This document shows positions 21,767 to 34,200 of a stretch of 64,000 bases of DNA, piece after piece (within the stretch, counting starts at the first letter, position 1; each line of letters begins with the position of its first letter). This DNA comes from Branchiostoma lanceolatum (Eukaryota > Chordata > Leptocardii > Amphioxiformes > Branchiostomatidae). A program made the translations under genes and the position numbers. The DNA lies in assembly GCF_035083965.1 (NCBI RefSeq), contig NC_089727.1:12963501-13027500 (forward strand), in the 5' to 3' direction. Below the pieces are notes generated by a model, which did no database searches, was not told where the DNA came from, and saw only the letters and a program-made list of their open reading frames with translations.

Positions 21767-24700
21767 ATGGCTACAATCCGGCCGGTCGCAAGTCTCCTTC
21801 TCGTGGCGGTGTTTATAGCCACAGCGTTCGGCAAGCCAGGTATTTATTCGCTTTATTCTACTTAATAGGTTTATGAATGTTAAACATTCAGGTAAGCAAA
21901 TAGAGTGGTACAATTTAAACATTACTTCTGGACAAAATACGATTTTGTCCAGTAGTAATGTTTAAATTGTACCACTCTACTTAATAGTTTTATTGTATTT
22001 TGAGGGGTTTGTCTTTTATCCCTCTCTTCTGGCACGTCAGTAGAGTTTCTTCATTGTCCTTTCGGCAACACGAGGAGTCATTTTGTAATACTTCATAATC
22101 ACCGTGAAGGTAAGAAGTTGCCAATCCTGTTACTGATTTTTAATCTGCGGAATGCTTTTGAAACAGATTTTGAGAGGATTTGTCTGTGATTTTTACTTCA
22201 ATTCATTTTTTTGGCATTTCGCCCGCCGAATGATTGTAAATCTAGTTGCATGTCAGAATTCCGTCACACACACACACGGACGCTAACCTAGGCTGGATGT
22301 GTGCCAGTAGGCTATTGTCTTGAAATGTAGCAAACAGGTTTTATTACTACTTACTTAGCTTAGGTGCCTTGTGCACATAAATCTATACCTGTTCAACATT
22401 AGCACTAGACTGATCGTGCCCTACACAGCGGTTTTACCTGTATCATCGTAATGTGACCTGATTTGAAAAGTCATTAGTCGAAGGTTCTTGCATCTGATGA
22501 TGAAAACAAGCTTAAATGTGAACCATTTGTGGCGTCGTTTTTCAATGGAGGAAAAAAGAACGCAATCAATGTTTTAAATTTGGTCATTTTGTATATGGAC
22601 CCGTGTATGTGGCTTTTCTTGGAAGAGAAAGTCAAAGGTCTCCATCATTTTTTTCTAACTGATAAACTGACGTGCCACTCAAGCGTTGTAAACAAAAGTA
22701 CGGCCACATCCTTGTACGATTGAATTTTTGTCGTGTAACCGCGGTCAGTTCGGCGAAACTATGACAGAGCCGACCGTCGACCACGACATACGGCATCGGA
22801 TTTGATACCGCCACAAGGCAGCTGAAGTTTGTACGACACATCCAGATCGTACGATGTGCCGTAAATGATTCAACTGTCTTGCATGTGACGTAGAAGGTAA
22901 CGGTACCCCGGTACGCATGGATCCTTGTCAATGGGAGGTTTTGTCATAGCCTTGTACTTTTAACACGCGATTGATCACGATATAACGCGCTTTGTAAATT
23001 GAAATAGTTACCTAAAGAATTCTTCAGAGGCCAAACAAAAAACCGATAACATTGAACCTATCCCTGTGTAACTGGAATCGTCTTGACTTTCTTGGAATAG
23101 GAAATCGGAAAACGGTCCCTGTTGGTGGATGATTAACTAATGTAGCTGACGCTGTTCAAATAGGCAGGGCCGGCGAGAATGGCGTTAGTTCAGTGTGATC
23201 ACCCGTGAAAAAGATGAATACAGTTCACTCGACCGTATAAACTAGTCAATCTCTAGCTCTATCTACCCTTCTCAGTCCAATGTTTGCGGCAACAGCACTC
23301 CAAAACAACGACGCTTGGCAATTTTCCCTGTTGCATATTTCTGTGCTATATATCGTGTTCAAGTGTTTATAAGGCTAACGCACAGTTCGTTGATTAAGAA
23401 GGCGTCTGACACTTTTACAGCAGTAAAGTAGGGTAATAAAATGTAGTCACCAAACAACAACTTCGATCTACCGTATAACACAGAGAAAGGTGAGGGTCTG
23501 TGACTGTGGGTGGGGTCCGGAGTCTGTCGTTTGCAAAATGGGGCTGATCAACAAACAGCACGATTTAATCAACCAGTCTATAACAGCTAGCACATAGATT
23601 TATCGTGTCGGCATACGTCAAACATAGTTGTGAATACATGTCAGTCCATCTGTACGTGTGAATATTTGTAGACGTTTTCTGAGTAGCCATGTCAGCAGTC
23701 AGACATCGCCGCTGTCAGTGTCACACACAGCAAATGTCTTACATAAAACAATATTAAACAGGTCACTGTGGTGAGAGCAGGAGCATACCCTTTTCGGTCT
23801 GTTTGTTCCACATAACCGGTAAACTGCCTTTGTAGAAGCAATGCGCCAGTTTTGTACAGTAGGTACAAGGTGCGCATGCGTAAGACAAGACTGAGGTTTG
23901 ATGTGCTTTCACCAGGATGGACCCAACTCTTTGCGATAAGTGTGTTGGGATTTTAACGTGCTCGAGATGTCTCACCTCAAAAACGGGAAATGTGGCTTTA
24001 CGTTGCATCTAAGAGGACGTACCTAACCGAAGCAAGGTACTCCTTTTTCACCTGAGTCGAGTGAGGAAATAGATGTTAAGAGCCTTTCATAAAAAGTGCA
24101 ACATCGGAGGTTTCTATGGATTCGAACCTGTAACCTTTAGATTCTAAGTCAACAACCTAACCACAAGACCACCTTCGTCCTACCGCGCTTTCCTTTTTTT
24201 CTTTAGCAGCCAACGATGACTCTACATGGTCCGAGGTGGACCATTCCGCGCAGCTGGCGCACAAGCGGGCCCGCAGTGCGCATGCGCAGTCAAGAACAGC
24301 ACCCACCGACCAGGAGCGCACGCCGGACTACTGGACCAACATGGCGCGGGCCTCCATTGACGAAGCCCTCCGCCTGCAGACCTTAAACACGAACGTGGCC
24401 AAAAACGTGGTGCTGTTCCTAGGAGACGGGATGGGCGTTTCCACGGTAACCACGGCCCGGATCCTGAAGGGACAAAAGGCGGGAAACCCGGGAGAGGAGA
24501 CCGTGTTGGCCATGGATAGTCTACCTTACACCGCCATGTCTAAGGTTAGAGACACGTGAAAGTACATGGACGTCGTTCCTTTGCGAAAGAATTTCCTAGA
24601 CACAGACTTACACGCTATGGATTAAGTAGATCGATGTTCGTGTAAAAAGCAAAGGAGTAGGAAGCAAATTTACAATGTTATACACAGGAAACACATATAA

Positions 24701-27700
24701 TTAGGCTATAGCACAATACAATGTATGGCAATGTTATCCCAAATTGGGTATCCACATTTGTTGGTTATGTGTGATTCATGTTTATTTCTTAGACCTACAA
24801 TATCGACCAACAAGTGCCTGACTCGGCCGGTACCGCTACAGCGTTCCTTTGTGGGGTAAAAGCGGAGGCTGGGGTTATCGGCGTGGACGGGAGAACGCGG
24901 TACGGCAACTGCAGTTCCTCCAAAGGTCACGAGGCGGAGTCCATCATCGTGCACGCTGAAAGAGCAGGTCTGCTCGTGCTATTCCCTGGCACGCAGTCTA
25001 CCTTCGATCAAAAGAGAAAAGAGGCTCTCTGTGGCGGGGTAATCTTTGGCACCCGGACAAATCAACGGGCCAATCAAGTCCTACCGCCTTAAACTACTAG
25101 CAGGTGTCAAAGATCACCCGGGCGGCGGAAAGCCCCTTCTGCTCCGAAGACAGAAGTCTGTCGTTTGCCACGTCTTGTCTTGTCTCGTCTCGTCTTGCCT
25201 TGATCAACCAAAACTGCTTGAAATTCCGGTGAATTGGATAAGGACACATAAATAAAGCTGATCGATTGATTTGTTAAATTTGTTCTGCCGTTCCGTTTCG
25301 TTTCCAAGGGAAATCGACAGGAATCGTCACCACCGCCCGGGTGACCCATGCCACGCCGGCGTCGGCCTACGCTCACTCGGCCGCACGGGGCTGGGAGGCC
25401 GACAGCGATCTGAGCGCGGAGGCCAGGGAGAACAACTGTACAGACATCGCCTATCAACTGGTGGAGGAAGCACCCGATGTAGAGGTTAGGATACCCATGC
25501 TTTTAGAATTCTATCTAATTGAAAATCTTAGAAATTGAATTATAATATATACCATGGCATGTACATTGTAACTACATGCTAAACCAATAAGATAAATAGC
25601 ATAACGATTTGACACGACACTTTCACCCTCCAAGATGGCGGACCCCCCAAGATGGCGGACGCTGAAACACGCGGTGCTATATGTTGTCATGTTCATTTTT
25701 AAGTTTGTGATTTTGTATTTTCATTTTAACAATGATGAGGTTTTAGAAAAGAATTGCGAATCTACCCCAACCGGTCTCTCCGAAAGACTTCCAAGCTCAT
25801 TTGTCAATAAAGTTAAAGTTTAAACACCATAGTCACGTGATTGTAAACACATCTACTCATTTGCATATCAGGTTATCCTGGGAGGGGGACGACGGATGTT
25901 CACGCCCCGGACTGCGACGGATCCGGAATACGGAAACAATGGGGATCGAAACGACGGCGTAGATTTGATCCAGCGCTGGCAGGACGGTAAAACCGGAACA
26001 GCCCACTATGTCTGGAACGGAACGGGCTTCAGAGATGTCGACCCGGAGTCGACGGATTATCTTCTTGGTAAGCACATTTCTATAGCTTCTACTTATGCAT
26101 GCATTCATAATAATGTCCCATCTATTCTGTTTATTGAAATCATTTGCTAATATGATTTTTAAAATCTATTTTGCTTTGGGACAGAAAAGGACGACGTGGC
26201 ACTAGCGTTCAATCAAATTTTTACATCTTATGTTAACAGTGACCATATGATATATTTTTGCTAGGACAGCAACAACCAGAGGTGCTTTTATACCAGTTTT
26301 GTCACCCGTATGACGTTGGGAATATTACATCCGTTGGTTACATATGATGTTGTTCTCTGTATTCACAGGTCTGTTTGAAATGAGTCACATGAAGTACTCT
26401 GCTGACCGGAACCTGACGGACCCGGCCGAGGAGCCGACCATCGCCGACATGACCCGGAAGGCGATAGAAATCCTCCAGAAAAACGACAATGGTTTCTTCC
26501 TGCTAGTTGAAGGTTAACGGGTCTCACATCTTACTGCTAAACTTGCTTTATCAATATTGTTTCCTGGTTTATATTACATTTCTAAGACATTCTATTCTTG
26601 TGATTTTATAAAGAACTTCACGTTCAAGTTATGGTGACGTCAGTTAAGCAAAGACATGCCGCATCTGATGTTTTCACGACAAGAGATGTAATCCTCTAAT
26701 TTCAGAGTATGCGTTGCTAAAATCAAAACTGTTTTTTTCGTCCAGGCGGCCGAATTGACCACGGCCATCACGCGTCCCAGGCGGTGAAAGCTTTAGAGGA
26801 CACCTTGGCGTTCGATGACGCTGTGCAGGTACGTAAACGCCATCACAATGAGGAGAGCAATAACACACTCATGTAATTCAAGTTGCAGAAAACTATGTTG
26901 TAGACCTAATTGTTTCTGTAATCACAACGCCTGTACTAGTTAGTCTCCAAGCAGATCTACGGGTTGGCAAAGACCGTATCCAACAGGCAGAAGGAGTTTT
27001 TATAGCCAACCCAAGTCTCATAGTCTCCAAGCAGATCTACGGGTTGGCAAAGACCTTATCCAACACAACAGGCAGAAGGAGTTTTTATAGCCAACCCAAG
27101 TCTCATAGTCTCCAAGCAGATCTACGGGTTGGCAAAGACCGTATCCAACAGGCAGAAGGAGTTTTTATAGCCAACCCAAGTCTCATAGTCTCCAAGCAGA
27201 TCTACGGGTTGGCAAAGACCTTATCCAACACAACAGGCAGAAGGAGTTTTTATAGCCAACCCAAGTCTCATAGCCAACCCAAGGTCTGCATGAGACTTGG
27301 GTTGGCTATAATAACTCCTTCTGCCTGTTGGATACGGTCTTTGCCAACCCGTAGGTCTGCTTGGAGACTATGTACTAGTGCGAATGTTGTAGTGTTGTGT
27401 ATATATTCATTGTGTTGTGTTTTGTTGTCATCAGCTGTTTGTAAGGCTCCCATTCCTCTAGACGGGGCGATGGCTCTGCGCTCTCACTGCGACCTGAACC
27501 GTATTTATCTAATCCTTGATTTTATAATCGGAATATCATGCAAAATGTAAAAGTATGGATAAAAAGACAAAAGAACACACAAAGGGTAAACAGATTCGTT
27601 TTTCATCTAAGAAATTCGTTGAGCGCTCTGTTAAATTTCAGGTCGCAGCAAGCGCGCGGCGAGAGCGCCGTTCTTGTGGAATAGGGGTATGAATGCGCCT

Positions 27701-30233
27701 GGCAGCAGGGCGGCTTGTAATACCGCGGGAGTATTCACATTCAGAATCACCCTCGACTCTCAAGTCTAACCATCCAGTCTGGCACACAATACTTACGTCA
27801 TAGTCACGTGAGCGCAAACACCTTACAAAACTGGACATTCATACAACAGACTGTACCATCTTCGAGGGTCGCACCAACATTGCTTCTACTTCTCTCCACC
27901 GTGACAGGTGGCTAAAGACATGCTAGATACGTCTGACAGCCTCATTGTGGTGACGGCGGACCACTCCCACACGCTGACGTTTGCAGGGTACCCTGACAGG
28001 GGACACCCCATATTTGGTATGTTCAAACTCCATATTTGGTATTACGCCAGATATTTGGTATAATTTCAGCCAATCCTTTTTATGGGTATACAGTACAATA
28101 CAAGGCATAGACTATGAATAATACATATTTCATGGCGATTTGAGGTCTCCGAACTCTTGTGGTATTAAAATGTGACAACACATCCACTAGTGGGTCAATA
28201 TTCGATCACTAGTGGGTCATTACTGAACCACTAGTGGGTCAATATTCGACCACCAGTGGGTCAATACTGAACCACATTTATAGATGGTGTGTGTGTGTGT
28301 GTGTGTGTATGTGTGTGTATGTGTGTGTGTGTGTGTGTGTATTTATGTGTGTGTGTTTGTGTATGTATGTGTATGTATGTGTGTGTGTTTGTGCGTTTGT
28401 GTGTGTATGTGTGCGTCTGTCTTCACAAGATGCTGAGGTCTGCCATCCATGTCTTGTTCGCTAATCGTTTCAGGACAAAACGTGTACACCCCTGATGACG
28501 TCTGGGACGGTTTACCTTACACCACCCTGCTGTACGGGAATGGCGCTGGATACTCGCTAGTGGAGACTACCAACGGGAACGTCACACAAGTCACACGGCA
28601 GAACGTCACGGACGTTAACACAGGTACGGACTTCGTGGAAGTTTTCATTATCCCAGGGATTATTTTTGCTGTATCTCATGTATTAGGGCACTGAGAGTCA
28701 AATATTAAAAAATCAGCCTTTTTCTGATTTCTATCCATAGTAAGTTTAGATAACACTATCCCATTGCATATCGACCATTATGGAGCAAAAATGCAATGTC
28801 GTTGTGTGGTGGGAACTCATTGAAAATCTGAGCACTTGGAGGCCAGCCATCATTTCAAATCTTCCGAACATGCACGGTTCTGACCGATAAGTCCCGAATG
28901 CTTCCGAAGAAATAATCACGTGGTCATGGCTCAATGTGCTTGGGCATTGTGACGTCACGCGGCCGGAAATTACCGAAAACTGTCGACAGAAAACGGTTAC
29001 GGCTGGATTCTGGGCTGATTTTTTGGGGGACCCAATAAATAAAATACTCCTTTTGTGGCTTGCTTCTGTGCTATTTTAGACGCCCAAAGTATGAAATAAT
29101 AATGCAGAAGTGCTAATATGGGGAAGTAAATGTCAATTTCAACTTCACCAAACAGAATTTTTTTCCCCAGAATATTTCAAGTTTTACCCCCTGAAATCGC
29201 TTAGGGCACCTTTAACAGCGAGTAAAGAAACTCCAAGAAGAAAATATAAAGCCCCAATCACGAATCAAGCAATGAGCTTGGCCGACGGTTTTAATTCGGA
29301 TTTGTTTCTGAATTAATGAATATTTTCATGAATTCAGAAATAATTTCATGAATTAATTTAGAAATTTGTGACGGGGCACATTCTCAGCAAAAAATACGAT
29401 CGACGCTCGGGCGATTTTGGAATTCGGTTGGTTCCGGCCGATTTTCACGCTGGCTTAATGAAGTGTGTCAGAAATGAGACAGAAATGACATGTGAAGTGT
29501 TGTCATTGTTTCATATCTCTTATTTGCATCGCAATGGTTTAGTTGACATTACCAACATGGTTGATGTGGAGCATTTTAACGATAAAACGATGAAATCTCC
29601 TAAACGTTTGATTTCTTTCCTGTATATATCTATATGACGGATATTCAAGTTCTTAAAAATGTACGTACAGTTCAAGAAGAAACCCAAAGTACAATCTTAT
29701 AGTACTAGTATATAAAGGCAGGCATTCGTGTCTTCTCTCCAGCGGATAAGGAATACAAACAGCAAAGTGCCGTACCGCTAGCGAGTGAGACGCATGGAGG
29801 GGAGGACGTCATTATCATGGCGGGCGGACCCATGGCACACCTCTTCCACGGCGTGCAGGTAAGGCTTGTCTGACTAAATCGCGCTCCTAGCGGTCAACCT
29901 AAATGGGACCGAATGGAAGGTAGACAACAACACGTTCCTTTCGATTGCTCTTTCAGTACCAAGGACATGGGCACCAGCAAAATGGCTTTCATTTCCTCTA
30001 AAAAAAAGGGAAACAAAGTTGTGTTTGTTTTGCTTTCTTCGCAGGAGCAACACTACATCGCCCACGTGATGATGTACGCCGCCTGTCTGGGAGAGAACAC
30101 CGAGCACTGTGACAAACCGTCCACACCAAAACCCGTGGGGTCAGCAGGGCCTGCCGCTAGGGGGAGCTATTACACCGTCGCCCTGACTACTATTCTTTAC
30201 AGTCTGCTGCTTATGGCGGCCACGCCTTTCTAG
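21767..30233 (+). CDS. ALP: Alkaline phosphatase ALP-1 (membrane type, 11 exons, 581 aa)
   Basis: Exons: 21767-21839, 24210-24544, 24793-24967, 25309-25484, 25872-26067, 26369-26512, 26746-26828, 27908-28016, 28474-28623, 29743-29858, 30045-30233; all GT-AG, phases consistent, TAG stop. Alkaline phosphatases hydrolyse phosphomonoesters outside the cell using two zinc and one magnesium ion. Exon 1 encodes a signal peptide ([15 protein letters not shown]). Expected catalytic residues are present: D97 (FLGDGMG), nucleophile S147 ([16 protein letters not shown]), H208/T210 (THATP), E366 (LVEGG), D371/H375 (RIDHGHH), D412/H413 (TADHSH) and H498 (ETHGGED). The C-terminus ends in a hydrophobic stretch ([13 protein letters not shown]), consistent with a GPI anchor. 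The exon 2 acceptor is a TAGCAG tandem site that could add one residue. It is nearest to ALP-2 in sequence and intron layout. Introns hold a SINE, a foldback element and GT repeats. Confidence 0.93.
21857..21987. repeat. 80-base palindrome bracketed by a 12-base direct repeat in ALP-1 intron 1
   Basis: The palindrome runs 21901-21980 (TAGAGTGGTACAATTTAAAC outward, loop near 'atacga'), with arms of about 37 bases and one extra base on one side. TCTACTTAATAG occurs at 21857-21868 and 21976-21987, which looks like a target duplication or end-derived copy. It is probably a foldback or MITE insertion. Confidence 0.75.
24012..24180 (-). mobile_element. tRNA-derived SINE in ALP-1 intron 1
   Basis: On the minus strand a tRNA-like head begins GGTGGTCTTGTGGTTAGG (A-box region) and has a perfect B box GGTTCGAATCC. 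It is followed by a body containing 'ttcctcactcgactcaggtg' and 'accttgcttcggttaggta'. The same body motif occurs at 58040-58210. The tRNA-like part does not fold as a clean tRNA, so it is not called a tRNA gene. Confidence 0.7.
26932..27379. mobile_element. Foldback-type element with internal 80-base tandem copies and 9 bp target duplication, ALP-1 intron 7
   Basis: TGTACTAGT is duplicated at 26932-26940 and 27371-27379. Between them are four direct copies of an 80-85-base unit (starting 26941, 27021, 27106, 27186; each begins TAGTCTCCAAGCAGATCTAC) and one inverted copy (27289-27370). Copies 1 and 3 match each other, as do 2 and 4 (the latter with a 5-base 'cacaa' insertion), so a pair of units was duplicated. 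A 9 bp target duplication suggests a Mutator-like transposase, but no protein is encoded. Confidence 0.8.
28183..28276. repeat. Minisatellite, about 23-base unit x4, ALP-1 intron 8
   Basis: Units alternate 'ccactagtgggtcaatattcga' and 'ccactagtgggtcattactgaa' with small changes. Each contains the palindromic core CCACTAGTGG or CCACCAGTGG. Confidence 0.8.
28286..28420. repeat. (GT)n / (GTAT)n microsatellite, ALP-1 intron 8
   Basis: Imperfect GT dinucleotides with TATG interruptions run right up to about 50 bases before the exon 9 acceptor. The cysteine-valine repeat reading frames seen across it are artefacts. Confidence 0.95.
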
Positions 30234-31266
30234 TTCGGTGTTGACTAGCTGTAGTATGTGTGTGTGACAGAGAATTCCGCGAGTTCAAGCAGATATTGGT
30301 GTGGAAGTAACGTATTCGGACTATCGAGCAGCCCACTCATGGAAGCCCGGCAGTCAGATAACGTTACGATCTTGCACACCGACATCTGCTTAGACCTAGG
30401 AAAATTATTGTTATGCCTCCGATTACGGCCCTGAAAAAATTAGGGTTGCGTAGTCCCCCCCCCCCCCATTTGTTTACATTTCAGTTATCTAATAGATACT
30501 GAAATGAAATATTCGTTAATAAATACAGTAATTATACAGATATACATTGTACAAGCACAAGCACAAGTATATATTGGTAAAATGAACAAAGAAGTACAAT
30601 GTGACCTAGGTACAGCTAAGTATGGGCAACAATTTTGTTTGAATATGATCATATTTTATTCGTTCCACTGAATGTCGTCCATATTTGTGTCATAACAATT
30701 GCAGATACACACACAAAACACTACATAAACATTGTCACTATCACTACATTACAATACATAACTCTTCAAAATATCATATCAATACATTGTCAAGTACATC
30801 CACATGTTTTATTCAAACAAACATTAGTACAGAGGACAACGTTAACACATTTACAATTCCACAAATATACAGTTACATAATGTTACAGGGGCCATTCACA
30901 TATTGTTTTTTGGCTAGGGCGTGCTCCCACATTTGACATGTGAGCACAGCTGTGCAACTCACGAGAGGGTCATGGTGCAGGCCCCTGACATATCTCGACG
31001 CTATGCCCCCTGGTTTACCCCTGAGTACCCCTTATCGGTTTTGGCGCCAACATCAATCCATGCTGTAACCCCAAGAAGATCAAGTTGTGACGAACTCCAG
31101 ATACACAGTAATACCAGACCCAAATTAGAACATACCAACATGTCTTAGTATATGCTTGCAATTGTGTTACATAACTCAGCAGGTCAAAACTAGGGTTGCT
31201 TATCTCGCATATATAACATTAAGTAAACGTTACGTTGGCGTGGTGAGTTCTCTACAAATTTGCACG
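30234..31266. other. Intergenic, ALP-1 to ALP-2
   Basis: Contains an AATAAA at 30518-30523, about 285 bases after the ALP-1 stop, as a candidate polyadenylation signal, a run of nine C at 30460-30468 and, close to ALP-2, an AT-rich 'catatataaca' at about 31208-31218, roughly 50-60 bases before the ALP-2 ATG. The latter could be a TATA box or part of the 5' UTR. No coding region is supported. Confidence 0.4.
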
Positions 31267-34200
31267 ATGAGGCTACTTATGTTGGTGCTGTCCATATCAT
31301 CTATTGAACCAGGTAAGGCGACTTGATCAATAGCTCCACTGTAAAGAGAATAAGCTAGCGTTTTAGTCAACAATGGAGGCATAGTAAGCTTCTATGCCCT
31401 AGCTCTCTGCTAGGTGCAGGGAGGTATACAACAAAACTTAGAGAAAAGCGAATCAGGTGTATCTCTATTTCATTTCGATATCTCATTAATCACGAATAGC
31501 TCTCTTGAAGAATAGATTATGATATGGTAAGGTGTGAGAAAGGTTTCGTTAGCAAGGCAATTTGCAAAGGTGTCGAAACGTCCTTTCTGAATCAAGTCTG
31601 TGAATATAACAGTTTTTTCTGATTTATTCTACTGCAGTCAGTTGCGCTCAAATCAGTTTCGTTAATAACAAAATATAAAACAAAGCTAACCATTTGCAGC
31701 CGCCTTCTTACATCTGAATTCATCAACGAATACTGACCACGATGAGAACCCGGATAAGCACCAGGAACAGGTCAAAACGTCGCTCAGAAACGAGCGCACG
31801 CCGGACTACTGGACCAACATGGCGCGGGCCTCCATCGACGAAGCCCTCCGTCTGCAGACCTTAAACACGAACGTGGCCAGAAACGTAGTGCTGTTCCTAG
31901 GAGACGGGATGGGCGTTTCCACGGTAACCACGGCCCGGATCCTGAAGGGACAAAAGGCGGGAAACCCGGGAGAGGAGACCGTGTTGGCCATGGATAGTCT
32001 ACCTTACACCGCCATGTCTAAGGTTAGAGACACGGTATCATATAACGTGACCTGTGGATGACTTGAATATCTGACTGAGCTCTGACGTAACTTCACAACG
32101 CAAAACATGTTGATCTGATACGGCTCAAGTGTGATTGTCATGGCAGAGTTTCAGTGGATACGTAACCGTAGGATACAGATACAAACATGCCTAAAACGTT
32201 CAGAAAATAAAAGTGAGCAGTCCACATACGTTTATCATAGAAAGTTCAGAAACTTAGACCTGTGGTCGATCATATACATTATTAGCAATACTGTATCATT
32301 AATTACATATAAAGGTTTTGTCTGATCGTTTTCAGACCTACAACATCGACAAACAGGTGCCTGATTCAGCAGCCTGTGCCACGGCGTTCCTCTGCGGCGT
32401 CAAGACGAACTGGGGACTTGTTGGTCTGGACGGAAGAGCGACGTCCAAAAACTGCAGTTCCACTAAGGGTCACGAGGTGGAGTCCATTATTGATCACGCA
32501 GAGAGAGCAGGTAGACAACCTTTATGCTAAACCAACATGTCCTCGTGCCTAAAAATGCATTATGTATTTGACTTTTTTCTAAATCCTCACCAGAAAAGGT
32601 AGAAAGGTTTATTCCAATTCACATCCACGCATGCGCTGACATTCCAAAATTACCTGTACAATTCATGGAATTCTTGTAAACTGTACACATGTTATACTAT
32701 ATAGAGGCTCGCTCTTAAAGCGTCGCCAAAACTATCCATCTCTGATCTTTCCAGGGAAGTCGACAGGAATCGTCACCACTACCCGAGTGACCCACGCCAC
32801 GCCGGCGGCAGGGTACGCGCACTCCTCACGGTACTGGGAGTCCGACAGCGATCTGAGCGCGGAGGCCAGGGAGAACAACTGTACAGACATCGCCTATCAA
32901 CTGGTGGAGGAAGCACCCGATATAGAGGTACGAAATCGAGCTGTATGACGATAAGTAAACGTTCATGTCCGCATTTTTTCAATGTAAAAGTCAGTGACTA
33001 AAGTAGATTTCATATATGTATTTATATGAGTATACCCTGCAACTGCAGTGAAACAACTTACCACATCATCTCCCAATTTTCAGGAAAACTAAAAAAAGAC
33101 GAACTACGGAACACGACGTTCCTGTACGTTACCGGCACTGGATACAAAATCACGGGAAACAGTCTCATCACTACATACAAAGAAAAAATGGAAACTATCG
33201 GAAGCATTCTCAACTTGCTAAAGTTGGTTTTGACGTTGTGTATTTTAGGTAATATTGGGAGGAGGCCGCCGAGCGTTTAGAACGAGCAACATGACGGATC
33301 CTGAGGACGGGTCGAAGGGACTCAGAAACGACAGCACTGATCTAATCCAACGGTGGCTTGATAGAAAAACCGGCCGGGCTCAGTACGTCTGGAACGAAAC
33401 GGAATTCCGCAGTGTGGACCCAGAATCAATGGATTATCTTTTAGGTGAAAACAGTAGTTTCTTTATTTATACACACTCGTCTGGTATTTTTTTAAAATTG
33501 GATCTTAAGCTAGCCTATAACTGAACCGACAAGTTATCTACAACAACCTTCCTGTCACTTCTCCATTTCTACTAGTTAGATGGCAATATCGTTGTACAAC
33601 CAAAATTGAATCTGGACCCTGGATTTTGTAATTGGAATATGATGCAAGGTGCTAAAATATGGTTTAAAAGACAACAAAACGCACAAAACGCAAAAGAATC
33701 GTTCTTTATCTTTGTTGACAGATATGTCACATCTTTGCAATTGGTCGCTCAGTGGGCAAAACGTCTAGTGGAAAAGCGGGTGTAATACTTGTAGTCCGTC
33801 TGCGCATGTACAGGTCTGTTTGAACCGAGCCACATGCGGTACTCTGTGGACCGGCCTAACGACACGGCAGGAGAACCCAGCCTCGCAGACATGACCAGGA
33901 AGGCGATCCAAATCCTGCAGAAGAACGAGCACGGATTCTTTCTGCTGGTAGAGGGTATGTCGTATTCTAAAATATGGTCCATTTTATATGCACATGAGCG
34001 GCACATTCATTAAAGTCCGATTGTGGTTTCTTGTGAGTGAAGTTTATTTGTGTTGGATTATTAAGACTCATCGATTAAAGAATTTAGCATTATTAAACTG
34101 TTTGTTATTGTGCTGTTCAGGCGGCCGAATTGACCACGCCCACCACGCATCCAAGGCGGTGAAAGCTTTAGGAGACACCGTGGCGTTTGATGACGCTGTA

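Noticed and set aside
24110-24180. Possible tRNA gene on the minus strand
   Set aside because: B box is perfect but the anticodon arm does not fold cleanly and a SINE body follows.
26941-27370. CRISPR-like spaced repeat array
   Set aside because: Animal DNA; units are contiguous without variable spacers, end with an inverted unit and are flanked by a target duplication, so a transposon explains it.
28234-28495. Cys-Val repeat reading frames
   Set aside because: They read the (GT)n microsatellite.
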